DNA of 64,000 nucleotides from Todiramphus chloris collaris (lineage: Eukaryota; Chordata; Aves; Coraciiformes; Alcedinidae), in the NCBI GenBank assembly GCA_025345505.1, contig JANVCC010000018.1, positions 59,981,848 through 60,045,847 on the forward strand, written 5' to 3'. A model generated the notes under the pieces. That model was not told where the DNA came from and searched no databases. It saw only the letters and a program-made list of their open reading frames with translations. A program made the position numbers and the translations under genes. Below are positions 11,501 through 24,700 of the stretch, in pieces. Positions within the stretch are counted from its first letter, which is position 1. The number at the start of each line of letters is the position of its first letter.

Positions 11501-14500
11501 CAGAGACCTAATCTGGTATTCTAATTCGTAATAGAGACTGAAGGCAGAAATACCATGGTCGCTGTCTTTTAAACTGAGCTCTCAGCCAGCTCTGGAGTGC
11601 AGTGCTCATTGGGGAAAAAAATATGATTCCTAGTTGTCCCTGCTGCCCTCTCAAACAGACAGTCTTGTCAGAAGGACTTCCCTTGTGACTCTCTTTCTAC
11701 CCTGCTCTTCGGTGCTGGCACAGGCAGGAGTATGTTTCAATTTTTAAAATATATCTGGGAGGTCTTTTGAATATTTTATCTCTGAGTGTTTTTAATACAG
11801 CACTCGTGCACTCACAGCAGGGACAGAAAGCAGAACTGCAGTTACATGTAGTAAAAGGGTACTAGTTAAGGTTGGGCCCTGCCTCTCTCCATATATGACA
11901 GTTTTGGGCCAAATCAACATAAACCTTTGATACGTGGCCTTGCCACTCAGTAATGCCATGCACTCTGAATATGTGATACAAATTTTCTTGTAGTGAAATA
12001 GTTGTGCTTTACTTTAGGTAGATATTTTAGTTACCAACTTGTGTATTTCCTCTCTCCGCTGTGCACTTCAAGGTATTTAAAATATTCCTTAGTATTTTCT
12101 AATATTCCCTTGAAATCTTGTTAAAACTGAAGATATTTATAGTGGATTCTTTCTGAATTAATATATGTGTGCTTCAATGGCTTCGAATCTCTGAAGCAGT
12201 ATTTTCATGCCCTACATAACTTTTTCAGTAGTATCTGCAGTTGTTTGTAGATCTCTAGAAGTATGTGTGAGGACTAAATCTCATTTCTAATTGCACATAT
12301 TACAGTGTCATATCTTTTTTGAAGTATAACAAATCTGGAAAAGAGAATAGACATGAAATCCCTGACTGAGTCTTAACAACCCTTTTTAATTCAGCTTCCA
12401 TTTGTGTGATGACTTACACCTAAGTACACACTGTGAATTAAACACTTGCTAAAGCCAGTAAAACAATTCACATGTGAAGAAATAAGCACGTGCATATGTG
12501 TTTTTTTAATAGGTTATATTGAATACTTTTATTGGCATAGAAAACAATATTTTGAAAGAAATACCTTGCTTAAATATATATCTCCAAAACACTTTTTCTT
12601 GTATTCTAAAAATTACCAAGATACAGTTGTGTCTGTCTGAAAGAGAAGAAAAAGGTTTATCTGTACTTGTTTTGTATGGCTAGTAACCAGAATCACTACA
12701 TTACCTTCAAAGCTGAGGAAAATCACTTTGGAGTACTACAAGGAAATACCGTTAATGTTTTTTGTCTGTATTCTGCTAGGGTTGCATGCTTGATTCCCAG
12801 TTCAGACTGGGAAATTCAGAAATTTTGTTCACCTGCAAAACTTACCAGGTTTTCTTCAAATTCTTTACCTTTGTGTGTATTTCATTTCATTTCCTTCTCC
12901 ATAGAAAAAGCATTGAAATGTCTACATTTATTCTCTGTCATGACAAGGTACTGTTTAGTTACTGGAAATGGTCAAAAGCCTAGCTGGAGAAGCAGAATAC
13001 AAAATCCCCTATTTAGGCCATAATATAAATTTTAAAAGCTCTGGTTTAGGAAAATAAATTTAGAGGTGTACAAGAAAAAAACCCCTCACTGTAGGCTTTT
13101 AAAATTATTGGGGTTTTTTATTATCCATTTTGAAGTACTTTATAACTAGTGTCTCATGACAGCGATGTAAACCTCATTTTATTAAAGATTCTGAATCATG
13201 TTACAAAATTTGTGATATCTTGTTCCTCACTTAGACATGCAAATCTAAATAGGGTATAAAATCAACTTCTCTGCATTTCTGTCCTTGTGTCCAGAGAGAT
13301 CATGATGTAAACTAAGTAATTCTTCCAAATGCTTGTGCTGATGCTGAAAAATTGGTTGTGATGATGGAGAAAGTTTGCTCTCTAGCACTAGTCACATGTA
13401 AGATGATCCACCTTTGAAGTTGTGGTAAAATCTCTGAAACATTATATTTTTGAGTAGGGTGATGTTGAAATCTGCATCCTGATCCAGATTTTGCTCTCTT
13501 TACAACAGTGCAACCCCATTGATGGTAGCAGAATTGCAAGTCTGATGAGAAAAAAAAGTGGATTCAGTGAATTAAAATTTTCTTTATACATAGAAATGCT
13601 AGGTAAAAAAATACGGCAAGGGCCAAATTTTGCTACTGTGTCATGGATAGTTTTAGATGGACACTGCAGCAATGGAGAGTGTTGACCTAAATAGCCATTA
13701 AGATTATTGTATTTTCAATTGTGTATCTGAATGTTTGAAAAATACGGAAGGATTCTTGCATATGAAGCAATTTAGAATTTTAAGATGTTTTACAAATTTT
13801 AAAAAACTTGTAGAGTTTAGTAAATGATCAGTTTAATACAATGATATTTTGGTAAAATTCTCTGTGGAAGACAAAAGCCACATTCTGCTCTTGATTATTG
13901 TGGTGCATTCCACACAAAATTGATGAACGCCTCTAGAGAACACAACATCTCCCTATTTTTCTCTGTGTTGCAGAGAACTAAATGCTTAACTTAGACTCAG
14001 GATGCAATAGCTGAAAGCAAGAGTTGATTTAGTAAAATTACAAAGAGGGAAGATTGTATTTTATTTAACCAGTAAGCTGTCACTGGAGGAAAAAAGGAAT
14101 AAAAGCCTATAGTGTAGCACAGCAGAAAAAGGAGCAAGCTGCTGAAAGCTGGATAATTTGGGGATATAGAGATGTCACTTCCTGCCTTTGCCAGGCTGTG
14201 AAATTCTTTGTAATTCCCATTGGTAAAGCTGCCAACACAAACAAAGGAAAAAAATGGAAACTTCAGTGCACATCCCCCTTTTATGAGTAGAAGAATATAT
14301 ATATATATTTGAAGGAACAAATTTTATCAGCACTATGTTTGATACAACCTTTTTGTAAACATTACGGAAAAAGGACAGAGATCTCACCCAGATCAAGAAA
14401 GCATGTAAGATATTTAATAATAAATTGTGTTTCTAAGGAATTTTTTTTTAGCAACCAATGCAGGCCAAAAAAACATGGAATAGTAACTTGCCTAACAGTT

Positions 14501-14810
14501 CATTGTTATCTGTAACTGTGGGGAAAAGCCAGCTAAAAATATGTTAATTTCATTGCGATACCTGAGGTTTTTTGTTAACTAGCTATTAGTCTCTTTAGAT
14601 TAAAAGACTGAGAGATGAATAGTGAGTATGGGTCAGCAGTACTTTCAGAGTATGAGTTCTTTATTAATATATTGGTGACTATAACCGTAAGTGTAATTGT
14701 ACAGAAAGAACTATAAAAACTTGGTACTAAAAAAAAGCAATACATTAATATATCTATTGTTGTGGATGCTGAAAAGCTGCTAGCAGAGGGATTTTCTTAG
14801 GTTCTCACAA
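8599..14810 (+). other. EYA4 upstream intron, part 2 (no gene seen)
   Basis: AT-rich unique-looking sequence. No exon, RNA gene or well-preserved transposon recognised. Contains a T14 run near 10421-10436, a perfect octamer ATGCAAAT at 13237-13244, and short stretches at 13481-13540 and 13878-13915 that resemble an old sauropsid repeat with TTTTGCTCT and CCATTGA words. Otherwise nothing stands out. Confidence 0.7.
13481..13645. repeat. Possible fragment of an ancient palindromic repeat
   Basis: The words CCAGATTTTGCTCTC, TTACAACAGTGCAACCCCATTG and, 100 bp on, GGGCCAAATTTTGCTACTG resemble the ends of an old palindromic repeat that I recall as common in turtle, crocodile and bird genomes. The match is by eye and from memory. 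Divergence is high and the boundaries are guesses. Confidence 0.25.
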
Positions 14811-15113
14811 TGTTTGGTGAGAATCCTGCCTTTCTCAATAATGTTATGAAAACCAGTAGGATGTTTTTTGTAAGCTGGGCAAACACCTGGTGTTTTGCTA
14901 AGTTCTGTTTATGGTACATTGGAAAAATATTTTGTAATAGGTGTTGTAGGACTTTAGCCAATCACCCTAGGAGATGGGTGATCACTGACCAGTCACCCTA
15001 TGGGGCTAGGGCATATAAAACAGGGTTATAAATTAATAAAGTTGTTTCTTTTGCCTGCTCTTGCTGAATTTGTGTGTTGCTGCATCTCTCCACTCCCAGT
15101 ATAAACAGCGACA
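14811..15113 (+). mobile_element. Solo LTR of an avian endogenous retrovirus (+ orientation)
   Basis: A 303-bp segment starting TGTTTGGTGAG and ending AGCGACA, so with TG...CA termini. It has LTR architecture: a CCAAT box (14958-14962), a TATAAA box (15014-15019) in GCATATAAAACAGGG, and an AATAAA signal (15035-15040) followed by a T-rich stretch. A second copy occurs inverted at 39601-39898, which defines both ends independently. No primer-binding site, coding sequence or second LTR lies next to it, so it is a solo LTR. The flanking pentamers (CACAA and TACTG) do not match, so the target duplication is lost or was never there. I cannot name the family. The two copies differ by numerous substitutions and small indels, so they are not recent. 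Confidence 0.75.
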
Positions 15114-18100
15114 TACTGTCCAGATTTTTAAAACACATTTTTAAAGAATGTCTCATAATTGTCTGAAAATATCTGTTTCCAGCAAAGACCAAGTTAAGTG
15201 GCCCAGGTAAGCTAGATATCTCCCTGAAATGTCCATAAAAAGAGATGGGAAAGCCCAAGATTTGTCACCATAATATCCTGTGTAACTCAGGTATGCCATT
15301 AGTTTTTATTTAAGGCTACCTTTTAAGGTTTTTATACAGTGAAAACCATTTTTGTATAAAGTGTCTGGTTTCCCTAAATTTCTGAGAGATAAGCTCTCAC
15401 AACCAGAGCTTTTAATTTAGTTTTGTTTAAAAGAACTATGAATTACTTCATAGGCAATAACAAAATTACAGATTTTGTAATTTATTTTTTCTTTTGTAAT
15501 TTCTTATTCATACCACTTTATTTTTAATATATGCATGAAATTTATCATGTCACGTTGAAAGATTGTTTTACAAAAAAAGGACAAGGGCATTTTTCTTGCA
15601 TACTAATGTATCGATCTTAGTAAGGGAGCTGATCTCAGTTAAACTGCTGTTTATGTTAATCCCTTAAAGTGATAGTCTAAAAGAGATTATTTTCTAGAAA
15701 ACTCATATATAGATGATCTTGTTCAGGGTGAATCAGTCATTCCTTAATTTGCATGTGTCCCGAGTCAGAACCTAAAAACCATCCTTTCCCTCATGCAAAA
15801 AGCACTTCCCCTACCATGCTAGGCTTTGCTCCAGGCACAAATAAACAGTGTGAGCCCTAGCACTGCACCCAGAAAGGTCAGGATCTGTTGCTGCTGCTCC
15901 AGCTCTGCCTGCCCCAGCACTAAAGTAGTGCCTTGAAGTGGTTTGCATACCAAAGTTTAGGAATCCTTGCTTTGGTTGTGACATTGCTGTATTGCTCTCA
16001 CTTTCTGGTGAGGGTGTCCGTGGTCATTACAGAGGTGCCAGTCAGCTTTCAAAATAAACTGTAAGTTAAAGCAAGGATAGGGCTCATGTTTTGTATGAAA
16101 AAAAATCCATCTTGTCATTCCTCAAACCATCACTTCTGAGTATGTACAGTGAAGTACCCATGTGCGTACTGAGGGAGTGAAAAAGAGAGAGGGGAGCTGG
16201 GCCTGTTGCAGAAGCAGAACAAAAGCAGAAACAAACGCACAGTACAAGCAGTGAAGCATATCACACCCATCTGAAAAAAATGACATATAAATGGAAAGCA
16301 TTTTGTTTACTCAAACTGGATGTTACCTAGAATAAGAGGCTTGGCTAAGAGGAGTCAGATACTCAGGTGCTCTTACTGAGCATCTTTGAATGCACAGCTA
16401 TTAAAATGATTGAAAATATGGTCTGCTCAAGGCAAAAACTCCCAACAGTTTGACACCTTTTCCTTGTGGCTTTCAAGGTCTGCTTCCAAAATTTAAAATC
16501 CTTCCCAACTTTCACATAGCTGTGATTCTCTCCTTTACTTAATTAAATAAACTTTTATATGTTTATAAACCTGGAAGATAAGAGTCGACTCTCTAGAGGC
16601 TTAAGAAAAAAACAGGTTTTAAGCTTTTAGCGTTGAGATCATATTTGTTCCCAGCACTGATCACTGACGCATTACTCATCTTGATTGGAGCCCTAGAAAA
16701 TGGGATAAGAAAAACACATAATAACCATCAGGAGCTTGAATTAATACTTTTATAAATTATTTTTACCTTGAATGTCTTCAAAAGATTAAGATGTTACATG
16801 ACAAATTCCCTTTAGGAGGTCTTACATGAAAACTCTTTTTACAAAGTTTGTACCTTGAACTTGACACTCATTTTGAAAAGTTCAGGATTTTATTTATTTC
16901 TTTGTTTTAAATCAGAATTAATATCAGATACGCTTAAAGTAGCAGGTGGAAAAGAGATGTAAATGAATAGTTTTTGGAAAAATTCATTGAAACCAATGGA
17001 AGAAATTGAGGTAGGGATGTTGAAGGTTGAATCAGAAAATTCTATTGCCAATTATGACAATTTTATTGTGTTTATTACATTAATGTTTCAAGTTAAAGCA
17101 TGAAGATGTGTGATTGCATTTTAGAGTTACATGTAAAACTGCATGTAATTGAAGAATGCAAGCGCTGAGAAAACACAAGGAGAATTAAGAAGGCAGCAAA
17201 ACAAACAGAAAAGAAAGCAGTGTTTTAAAGTTCATTCAGGAATATGATTTGTAAATGTGCACAGTCTGTTGCTGTTATTAATTTGTTTGCAAGATAGAAT
17301 TTATGTTTATAAACTTTTTTGATGATCGTGGTTTGAAAATTTTAGATACTCAGATGTCTGGTTTTTTTTCTTTGAACTCAGAATGTAGCTAGCTTCCATC
17401 TGGTTTTCAATTTTACTATATCTTTTTTTTTGGGGTGGGGGGGGGAGATGTAATCAAACAGTTTAATTTTTTTCATAGCAGTTTCAATAATGATAAAAGT
17501 ACATGTCCTGAAATCCAACTGGCATCTGCTGTTTTGTTGTTGCTCTCTGTATCGTAGAGGCCACTCTCTGCATGGCTGAGGGAAGAAGGAAGATGGTGGG
17601 GACTGTGATGAAACTGCAGACTTTGCTTTAAGTTGCTGCCGGCTGATGAGTGCCCAGGCAGAACATAACACAGTGTTAGTGGTGGCTGGAGAGTCTAATA
17701 AATACAGTATTGTACATCAGTAGAAGTATTATAATGACAATTATTTTATTTGTCACCCCCTTCATTTTGCAGACAAGCCATGCAGCAAGTAGGAAGTGAA
17801 CTTCAAAGGAGAGTTTGTCTTCCCTTAAAGTCTAATGGATTGACACAGATACAGCTCAAAGAAAACAAAACAAAAATTATAAGGCAACAAAGCCATCATA
17901 GAGGGGGTTGTAAATTTAAATCTAACTTAAATTTCTTGGAAAAGCACAGCAGTTCAGATATGAGAATTTATGCTTTTTGACAGTTTTGTAACTAAAAAGG
18001 CAAACTAACAAAAAAAAAGGTAAAAGCATCTGAGTGAGCTTTTTTGACAAAACTGTGTTGGTTGGAGCCACCATTATACCATTATCCATTATCTGGATAA

Positions 18101-21100
18101 AGGTTGACACCCCCAGGGCCTGCCATGACCTGCCAGAGTCAGACAGCCAGCCAGGGTAATGCAGAGAGGCCCTGAGGAAGTAAAAGTCAGGGGCTGGTGG
18201 AGTCATCTTGATCAAAGCGCCTTAAAACCCTCTTTGAATGCAAGATCAGAATCCACTAAAATATTATTTGGCATTGAATTTTGAGATCCAGTTATGAAAC
18301 TGTTGACCAACCCAAAATCTCCCAGACAGCCTTTTCTCAAAAAGTGTCTCTGCTTCTTACATACCTTCCAACCCCCCCCCCCCGCCCCGAGTTTTATCGC
18401 TGTATTCCTGAAAAGAATTATTGACTAAAACTGTGGAGTGGTTGTGGTGGCTCTCAGAGTGTATTAGACGAGGTTGCCTGACAGCAACAAAATCTGTTGC
18501 TACTGTCTCCGTTTCCCTCTAATGTACCTTCAGAAGGAATGGTAAAAACATAGCAACTGCAAAAATGTATTCAAGGGAAGCATATGTTCCCATTAGTATC
18601 TTAAAAAGAGATTACTCCTTATATAAACAGAGCATTTTCCCTTTCTCCAATTTCTCCACCTAGAGGAAAAAGAAAACAAAGTGGAGAGATCTTTCATCCC
18701 TCCACTGCTATTTTTCTTAGTCTGCAAAGCTTTAGCTTTATAACAGTAACTGTAGCTAAGGTAGTCCTGAGTAGTTTGTTATTTTGTGGCATATTTTAAA
18801 ATGTAAAAAGCATGCTGGCAAGCTTTTCTTTTTGGTTTGATATTCTATGTATTGCAGACAGTGAACAACAGCATATAAAGCAAACTGCAGAACAGGAAAA
18901 ATAATATCTGAAGCAATTTTCAGTACTGTGGTCGTAAACCAAACATTTTTAGCTGCAGAACAACCAAAATAACTGAAGAATTCACAATATGTAATATATA
19001 ATGCATTCATATTTTCTCCGAGTACAATTTTTATTTGCTTATGTCTGCTGTTTTCCTTTCTGTTGTATTAGTGTTCTTAGGACGGTGGTGTAAATAAAAG
19101 GCATGAAGAAGTTTCTGATTTTTGTGTCCATAGAAAACAGGTCCTCCTTGGTAATCTCAGTTTGCAGACAGAGCAGTTCATCAGTCTCAGGGATGCTGGG
19201 ACAGTGGTTATACCTGGTCAGGCTGAGAAAGGAACTTGTGCAGTAGATGTAGTAATTTTCTCTGATCATCTTTTGACACTACTGTGTGCACAGGATTATG
19301 GCAGAGATTTAAAATTTATTCATTTATTTGTTTATTATTGCTACTGTGCAATAAACACCTGTAAAAGTGTATATGTTAGTGTACTCTGCCTCCTAGTATC
19401 CAGGACTGAAAAACAATAAAACCATCTTGTTTTACTGGGAAAAGGAGGAGGGCTGATGGTCATTTCTTTGGCCCTTGCATCCTTGTGAACTGTGGCAGAA
19501 GACATGAGGAGAGAGGTGAAGTGGTGGCAGGAGATGGGAGTGTGCAATGGGGGTGATGGCATGTTTCCTAACTGCTTGTGGAGTCTAAAACCAGGCTGGT
19601 TTTCCTCTGCCTGATGTCTGGTAGAAAAGGAGACATATTTTGTTCCTCATCTGCTCCTGTGAAGACTCTCTGCAGTTCATTGAGCGGTGTCTAAGGATGT
19701 GAGCCTTAGAGAACACTGTTCATATATGTCCCGTGGCTTTCAGTCTTCCCTTGGCAGCTTTTTCCATGATGGCTTTTTCCTTTGTTTCCTTTTTTTTTTT
19801 TTTTGGTGGTGAATTGTGTTAGCAGCCTTCTGCATCTGACATATTAGTTGTTTCAGCGGTTAAGAATGAGATTATGCCCAATGCTAATGTCAAAAACAAC
19901 ATCTGAAAGCTGATTAAGCTCTCCCCAGTACTTTATATATGCTCCAGTGGGTTTTCATTGTCAGAGAGGTGTGCCTCTATTATGCCACATAATGTAGGAA
20001 AATGAGGATTACTTGGATTTCAGTGCATGAGATAATAGCAGCTGACAGGCACCTGTTTAAGGAAGTATATTGTATTTCTAAGCACAAGTATTTTATAAAA
20101 ATTAAGCAACATCTCATATGGAAAAACTTTGGTATTTTACATGTATGTGTGTAAGTACAAAAAAAAAGGCATCAGGGAATCTGGATGGATGTATTTATTA
20201 GTGACCCTTACAGTCATGCCAGTCTATTCTAATAATAAAGTGTGGGATCTGTCAAATGATGGCACAAATATCCTAATCTGAACTGACATGGCTTTCTAGC
20301 CCAGTTCATCAATCATGTTTTATTAGCTTTAACAGAGCCAAGCTGCTATCTGTCATTTTGATGCTGTAGTGGTGACAAAAACTGGTGCTGAAAATGTGCT
20401 GCAGGTGTAACTTTCACTCAAAGAGCATTTCTGAGCAGCAGTCAAGTTTGTGTTTGCATGGGGAGAGAGTGCCATCTTCAGTTTCACATCTCCACGTGAA
20501 ACAAGACTGAACTTTCTAGTGTTGCCCGATGGCTAAGAAGTGAGGAAAAACAGTTATCAGTAGAAATTTGGATAGGATTGTCAACTCTTATCTTTATGAG
20601 ACTTTGAACTTGGGAAGAAAAATGCTAAACACCATGTCCTTGTTCTTGTTTTAAGATATAGTTAATTTAGATATGTCTGCTGTGATGAGGGATTTCCAGC
20701 GGAGTAAAGAAAGCTAAAGTTGGGCTTTGTCCTTTCGGTTTGCAAGGCTGTATGAAGAAAATAAGACTTGCCAGTTGGATAGGAAGCCCCTTGTAACCAG
20801 TAGTGCATATGTATAAAAAATGAGAGCTAGGGGTCTGTAGCTGCTGCATATTTGCTGTGTTTTATAACAGCCATCAGCTCCATGTATTCTTTCAGCCCAG
20901 AACTGACTTGGTGTTTGCATTGGGGTCCTGGCACTTGACCCTTATTTTTCTTGGCTCCGTGTCATTTTGTAGCAAGGATTGAGGACACTCCTCATCTCTT
21001 GTTTCCAGCATGTTAACATATTCAAGTAAATATTATCTGGCACAGGCACATGCATTATCCTTTGGGGGAGTATTTGTAAAAGTTTTCAAGTCCAGATCAA

Positions 21101-21716
21101 ACAATGGCCTCCATCTTCCCTCCTCCCAAATTTCTTTTATTCACAAGATGAATGTTGCTGTCAGAGTTCTTTCTTTGATCTTTAGAAAGGCTTTATTTTA
21201 TCAATATTCACAGACAAAGTTAGCACTTAAAAATATCCATATTACTTGCAGAATATATGCCCAGATACATCTTATCTGTATATTTTAGCACTTGATAGGA
21301 CTTTGCACAATAAGGAGCAGATGTGTCATAGTGACAGCAGGCGAGCAGGGACCAGGGAAGGTGGTTTCATTAAAAGAGCCTTGGGATAAATGCAGCACAT
21401 TAGATACCCACTGAAAGACAGGAGCTGTTGATGGGGTGACCTCTGAATGCAAGTCATCTTACTATAAACAGAAGGGTGTGGAAAGCCATTGGACAGAGCC
21501 AAGCTTGTTTACTATCCAGGTCTCCTCTTAGTTAACTTCAGTAACCGAACTGTGCTAGGCTTGATGTGACAGTTCAAGGAAGAACAGAGTGTCTTCAGTA
21601 TTTCTGAATGTAAAAACTCTTAGCTGACCGGTGCAAAAGTTTTTCTTTCTGAAAATCGGTCTGCACACCTTAGCTGCTGTACAGTGGAAGCTAATTAGTG
21701 CTGAACGTAACAGATA

Positions 21717-21719
<3 letters not shown>
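15114..21719 (+). other. EYA4 upstream intron, part 3 (no gene seen)
   Basis: No exon or RNA gene recognised. It includes a T9-G4-T-G9 run at 17423-17445, a C12-G-C4 run at 18372-18388, a T-run near 19791-19804 and the TALE/E-box-rich stretch at 19850-20470 described separately. A slightly GC-richer patch at 15770-15925 has no recognisable content. Confidence 0.7.
19850..20470. promoter_or_regulatory. Candidate developmental enhancer with PBX/MEIS and E-box sites
   Basis: The first half holds CAGCTG (20039-20044) overlapping TGACAG (20043-20048), then CACCTG (20050-20055): two E-boxes about one helical turn apart around a MEIS-type site. The second half holds CTGTCA (20249-20254), a full PBX-type ATCAATCA (20308-20315) and CTGTCA (20350-20355). 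The sequence is free of recognisable repeats and of long homopolymers over several hundred bases. EYA genes act in muscle, ear and placode development, where TALE and bHLH factors operate. That makes an enhancer plausible, but it remains unproven. Confidence 0.35.

Positions 21720-21767
<48 letters not shown>
21720..21767 (+). repeat. Pure poly-T tract (T48)
   Basis: Forty-eight uninterrupted T. On the minus strand it would be a poly-A tail, but the sequence to its right (21768 onward) shows no recognisable gene or SINE and I find no flanking target duplication. I therefore call it a homopolymer. Its length suggests either recent expansion or assembly uncertainty. Confidence 0.95.
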
Positions 21768-21768
<1 letters not shown>

Positions 21769-24700
21769 TCCTGGAAACTGACTTTGCACATTTGGGGACT
21801 TCATTTCTGTTCTTCAGAGACAACTGAGGTAAGGTTATGATGGATTTCATTTGCGATAATGATGCAAATATCATTTAGTGATAAAATGGGAAATATAAGT
21901 GGGTATTTATTGCACAGTTAGAGTCTGTTCTGAAAGGGAGATGTTGTTTTCGTTTCTGTAGTAGCAGTTCCGAGCTTGTTTTTGGAACAAAGCATTTGTT
22001 CATAGGGCTTTAGAGTATGGAGTTTAGGTAGGTCACGGGACTGAATCTGTCATGTTCTTCAGGAGTAGCTTTTCTTGAGACAGGAGGCTATTTGTGAAAT
22101 ACTGTAAGAAATAAAATGTGTCATTCTGTAATATGCTGTGAATGTCACATTTTGTCAAATCTGTGAACAATTCATTGCTGTGTTATTCAATACATTATTG
22201 TAAGAGACACTTAAAGGATGGTATACTGAGACAGGTGTCTAGACATGTATTGAATTAAAATCAATTAGCCCTAAACTACAAAAACTGTGAATACAAATAA
22301 AGTGAATTTACTAACACTACATTCGAGTCTATTTAGTTTGTTTCCAAGCTGAGTAGACCTAAGTTTGGAACAAATAACTGCAGTGTAATTATGCTAAAGC
22401 ACCAGTCCTACCCCCTCAAAGTTCTCTCTAACTTTTTCTGTAATGTTATCTGTCAGCTGGCGCTATGACTTTATATTTGAGTCTTCCTTCATTGTGAATT
22501 TGTTTCAAAATTTTGAATGCATTTTGCAATGGCACAGACTATCTTTTTGAGAATAAATTCTGATTAAATACTCTTATTTCTTCAGGGAGTCAGTGCGTGT
22601 GTGCCACTGTTGCGTTCAGATATTTTCTCTCTACCTTGGGGTCCGAGTAGGAAGCGAGCGCAGCAGTGACGCTGCCGTGCTGCGTTCAGAGGGTCACCAT
22701 GGGAGCTGGCACAATGATTGCTGCTTCTTAAATGTCTGTTTCATTCAGGGAAACGCGGGAGGGGTTTACTCTGGGAGCATTGTTTTATTATCCTAGCGCA
22801 GCAAGTAAAGTCCCTGAGAAGGAAGGGCAACCCAGTGTAGTTTATCTGTAAACAGTGATTTACTGCTGTAGGGAACCGTAATGTGTAGGGAACCTTTTTG
22901 GAAGAAAGGTATGATAAATTATTACAGCCAATAAGTTCTTTGGTTTTGTGCCTGGGATCTGGTGAACAGCAAGTATCAGGATCCAGTTGCATGTTTGGTT
23001 TGTTTTTTTTTCTTGGACTGTTCACTATTTTCTGAAATACATTTCAGCTAAGCAGCTTTTTATTATCTTACTACCTTTTGTAGCATTATAATCAAATGTA
23101 AGTATGAAAAAGGTATATAAAGCAAGTAATATTTTAAATTCAAAATGGAATTATTGACAAAGTGTTTTTCCAAGATAATTTGAGATTTATTAAAGTGCTT
23201 AGTATGCCTTATTAAATGGTACAGTTAATCAAGTAGCATCAACCTTGTATGAATGTGGCTAATATCAAGCAAAAGAACTTGAATTTGGCTTTGGGGAAAT
23301 ATCTGTGTTTTTATGTGATTATGCAAGCATGTCTACACATGCTAGAGTATGCATACAGGGAAGCTAATTCATCTGTTACAGAAATTAGAAGTCGGGATTA
23401 TTTTCTAAACTTAGATTCTGATTTGATAAAAACGTCTGAGCGTACTGTAAATTGAAGAAGTAAGTGGAAAAAACACACTGCATACTCTTATCTCATTCGC
23501 ATATTTACCTGTCTTTTTAAGCTTTTGTTTTCTATCATTTTCAAGTGGCTATGCTTAAATTTGATTGCAGTTATATTTAGTTTGGGGGAATATAGGAAAT
23601 AAGTAGCACTTTATTGATTTTTAAACTTCCAATTGTAAAATGTATTTAGCCATTGTAATTGGCAAGGAATTAAAATTTTAACGTGGTATATTATTTCAGT
23701 ATTTTCAAATACAAGCAGAGCATAGCTGTATTACATTTTTGTATAAAAGTCGTGTGAGTTTATAGAATTGAATGATCTAGTTAATATGCTACATTTTTAC
23801 TTTTTATATTTTATTTTATAGAATATTTTCATACTGCTGGAAAGAAAAATACATGTCTTTAATAGCCTAACGAGAAATATGATACTTGTTTTATAATGCT
23901 ATGCAATATTTAATCGTTGCCCTGAATTAATACATGATTAAACAGCATTCAGTTATAAGTAAAGAACTGAAGAAAATGTGAAGATTTTTTTTAAAGCTAA
24001 TTGTAAAATTAATTTGCATTTTAGCCCCAAAAGGATTCAGTTAAAATGTGTATTGAAGAAGCTTTATGAATTTAAAAATCACAACTGTTTTATTATTTGT
24101 GTTGGATTAAGCAGAAAGTGGTAGGCATTATCCCAAAATAGTAGAATCAGCATATTAATATAGCTAGAGTTAATTAAAGATTTGCTGCCTAAATATTGAA
24201 GCAAAATTTTCTGTGCGGTCCCATAGTAAATCTGTAGTTGTTCTTCAAAATTAATTTCAGCAATATTTAAAAGTCATTAACTGAGCTTTACAATTATATA
24301 ACTGTGTCTGGTCATCTGGTATAACTGATAATAATAACTTTGGCGGGTAAAATAATCTGAAGTGATTTCACATAAGCAGAGGTTCTTCATGTATAACATA
24401 TATGTATAACATGCGCAGAAACATATTCTAGTGTGTTTGCACGTATGTTTGAACAGTTCTTTTTATCAAGAGTTTTCTCTTGGATAAAAGGAATTATCTC
24501 ATGATTAGAGTTTTGCTGTGCTTAAAGTATTTGTAGTGCTATTGCAGGTGAGCTCTGCATTCAGTTAGAGTCACAGCTAAGAACCAAATGTACATGTTGC
24601 TCTGAACTTTAAAAATGTTAGGTCCACTGAAGCACAGTTTAACTTGATTGATACTTGGATTTTAAAGCAAATAAGGACTAATTTTTGCCTGTGGCAAAAA

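Noticed and set aside
13237-13244. Perfect octamer ATGCAAAT as a POU enhancer
   Set aside because: The same 8-mer occurs several more times in either orientation (15747, 24012, 31033), as expected by chance in AT-rich DNA.
21720-21900. Processed pseudogene or SINE with a poly-A tail on the minus strand
   Set aside because: No recognisable transcript sequence follows the tract and no target-site duplication was found around it.
22590-22800. CpG-richer patch as an alternative promoter or first exon
   Set aside because: It is too short and too weak in CpG to be an island, with no start exon joined to a donor that would give EYA4-like protein.
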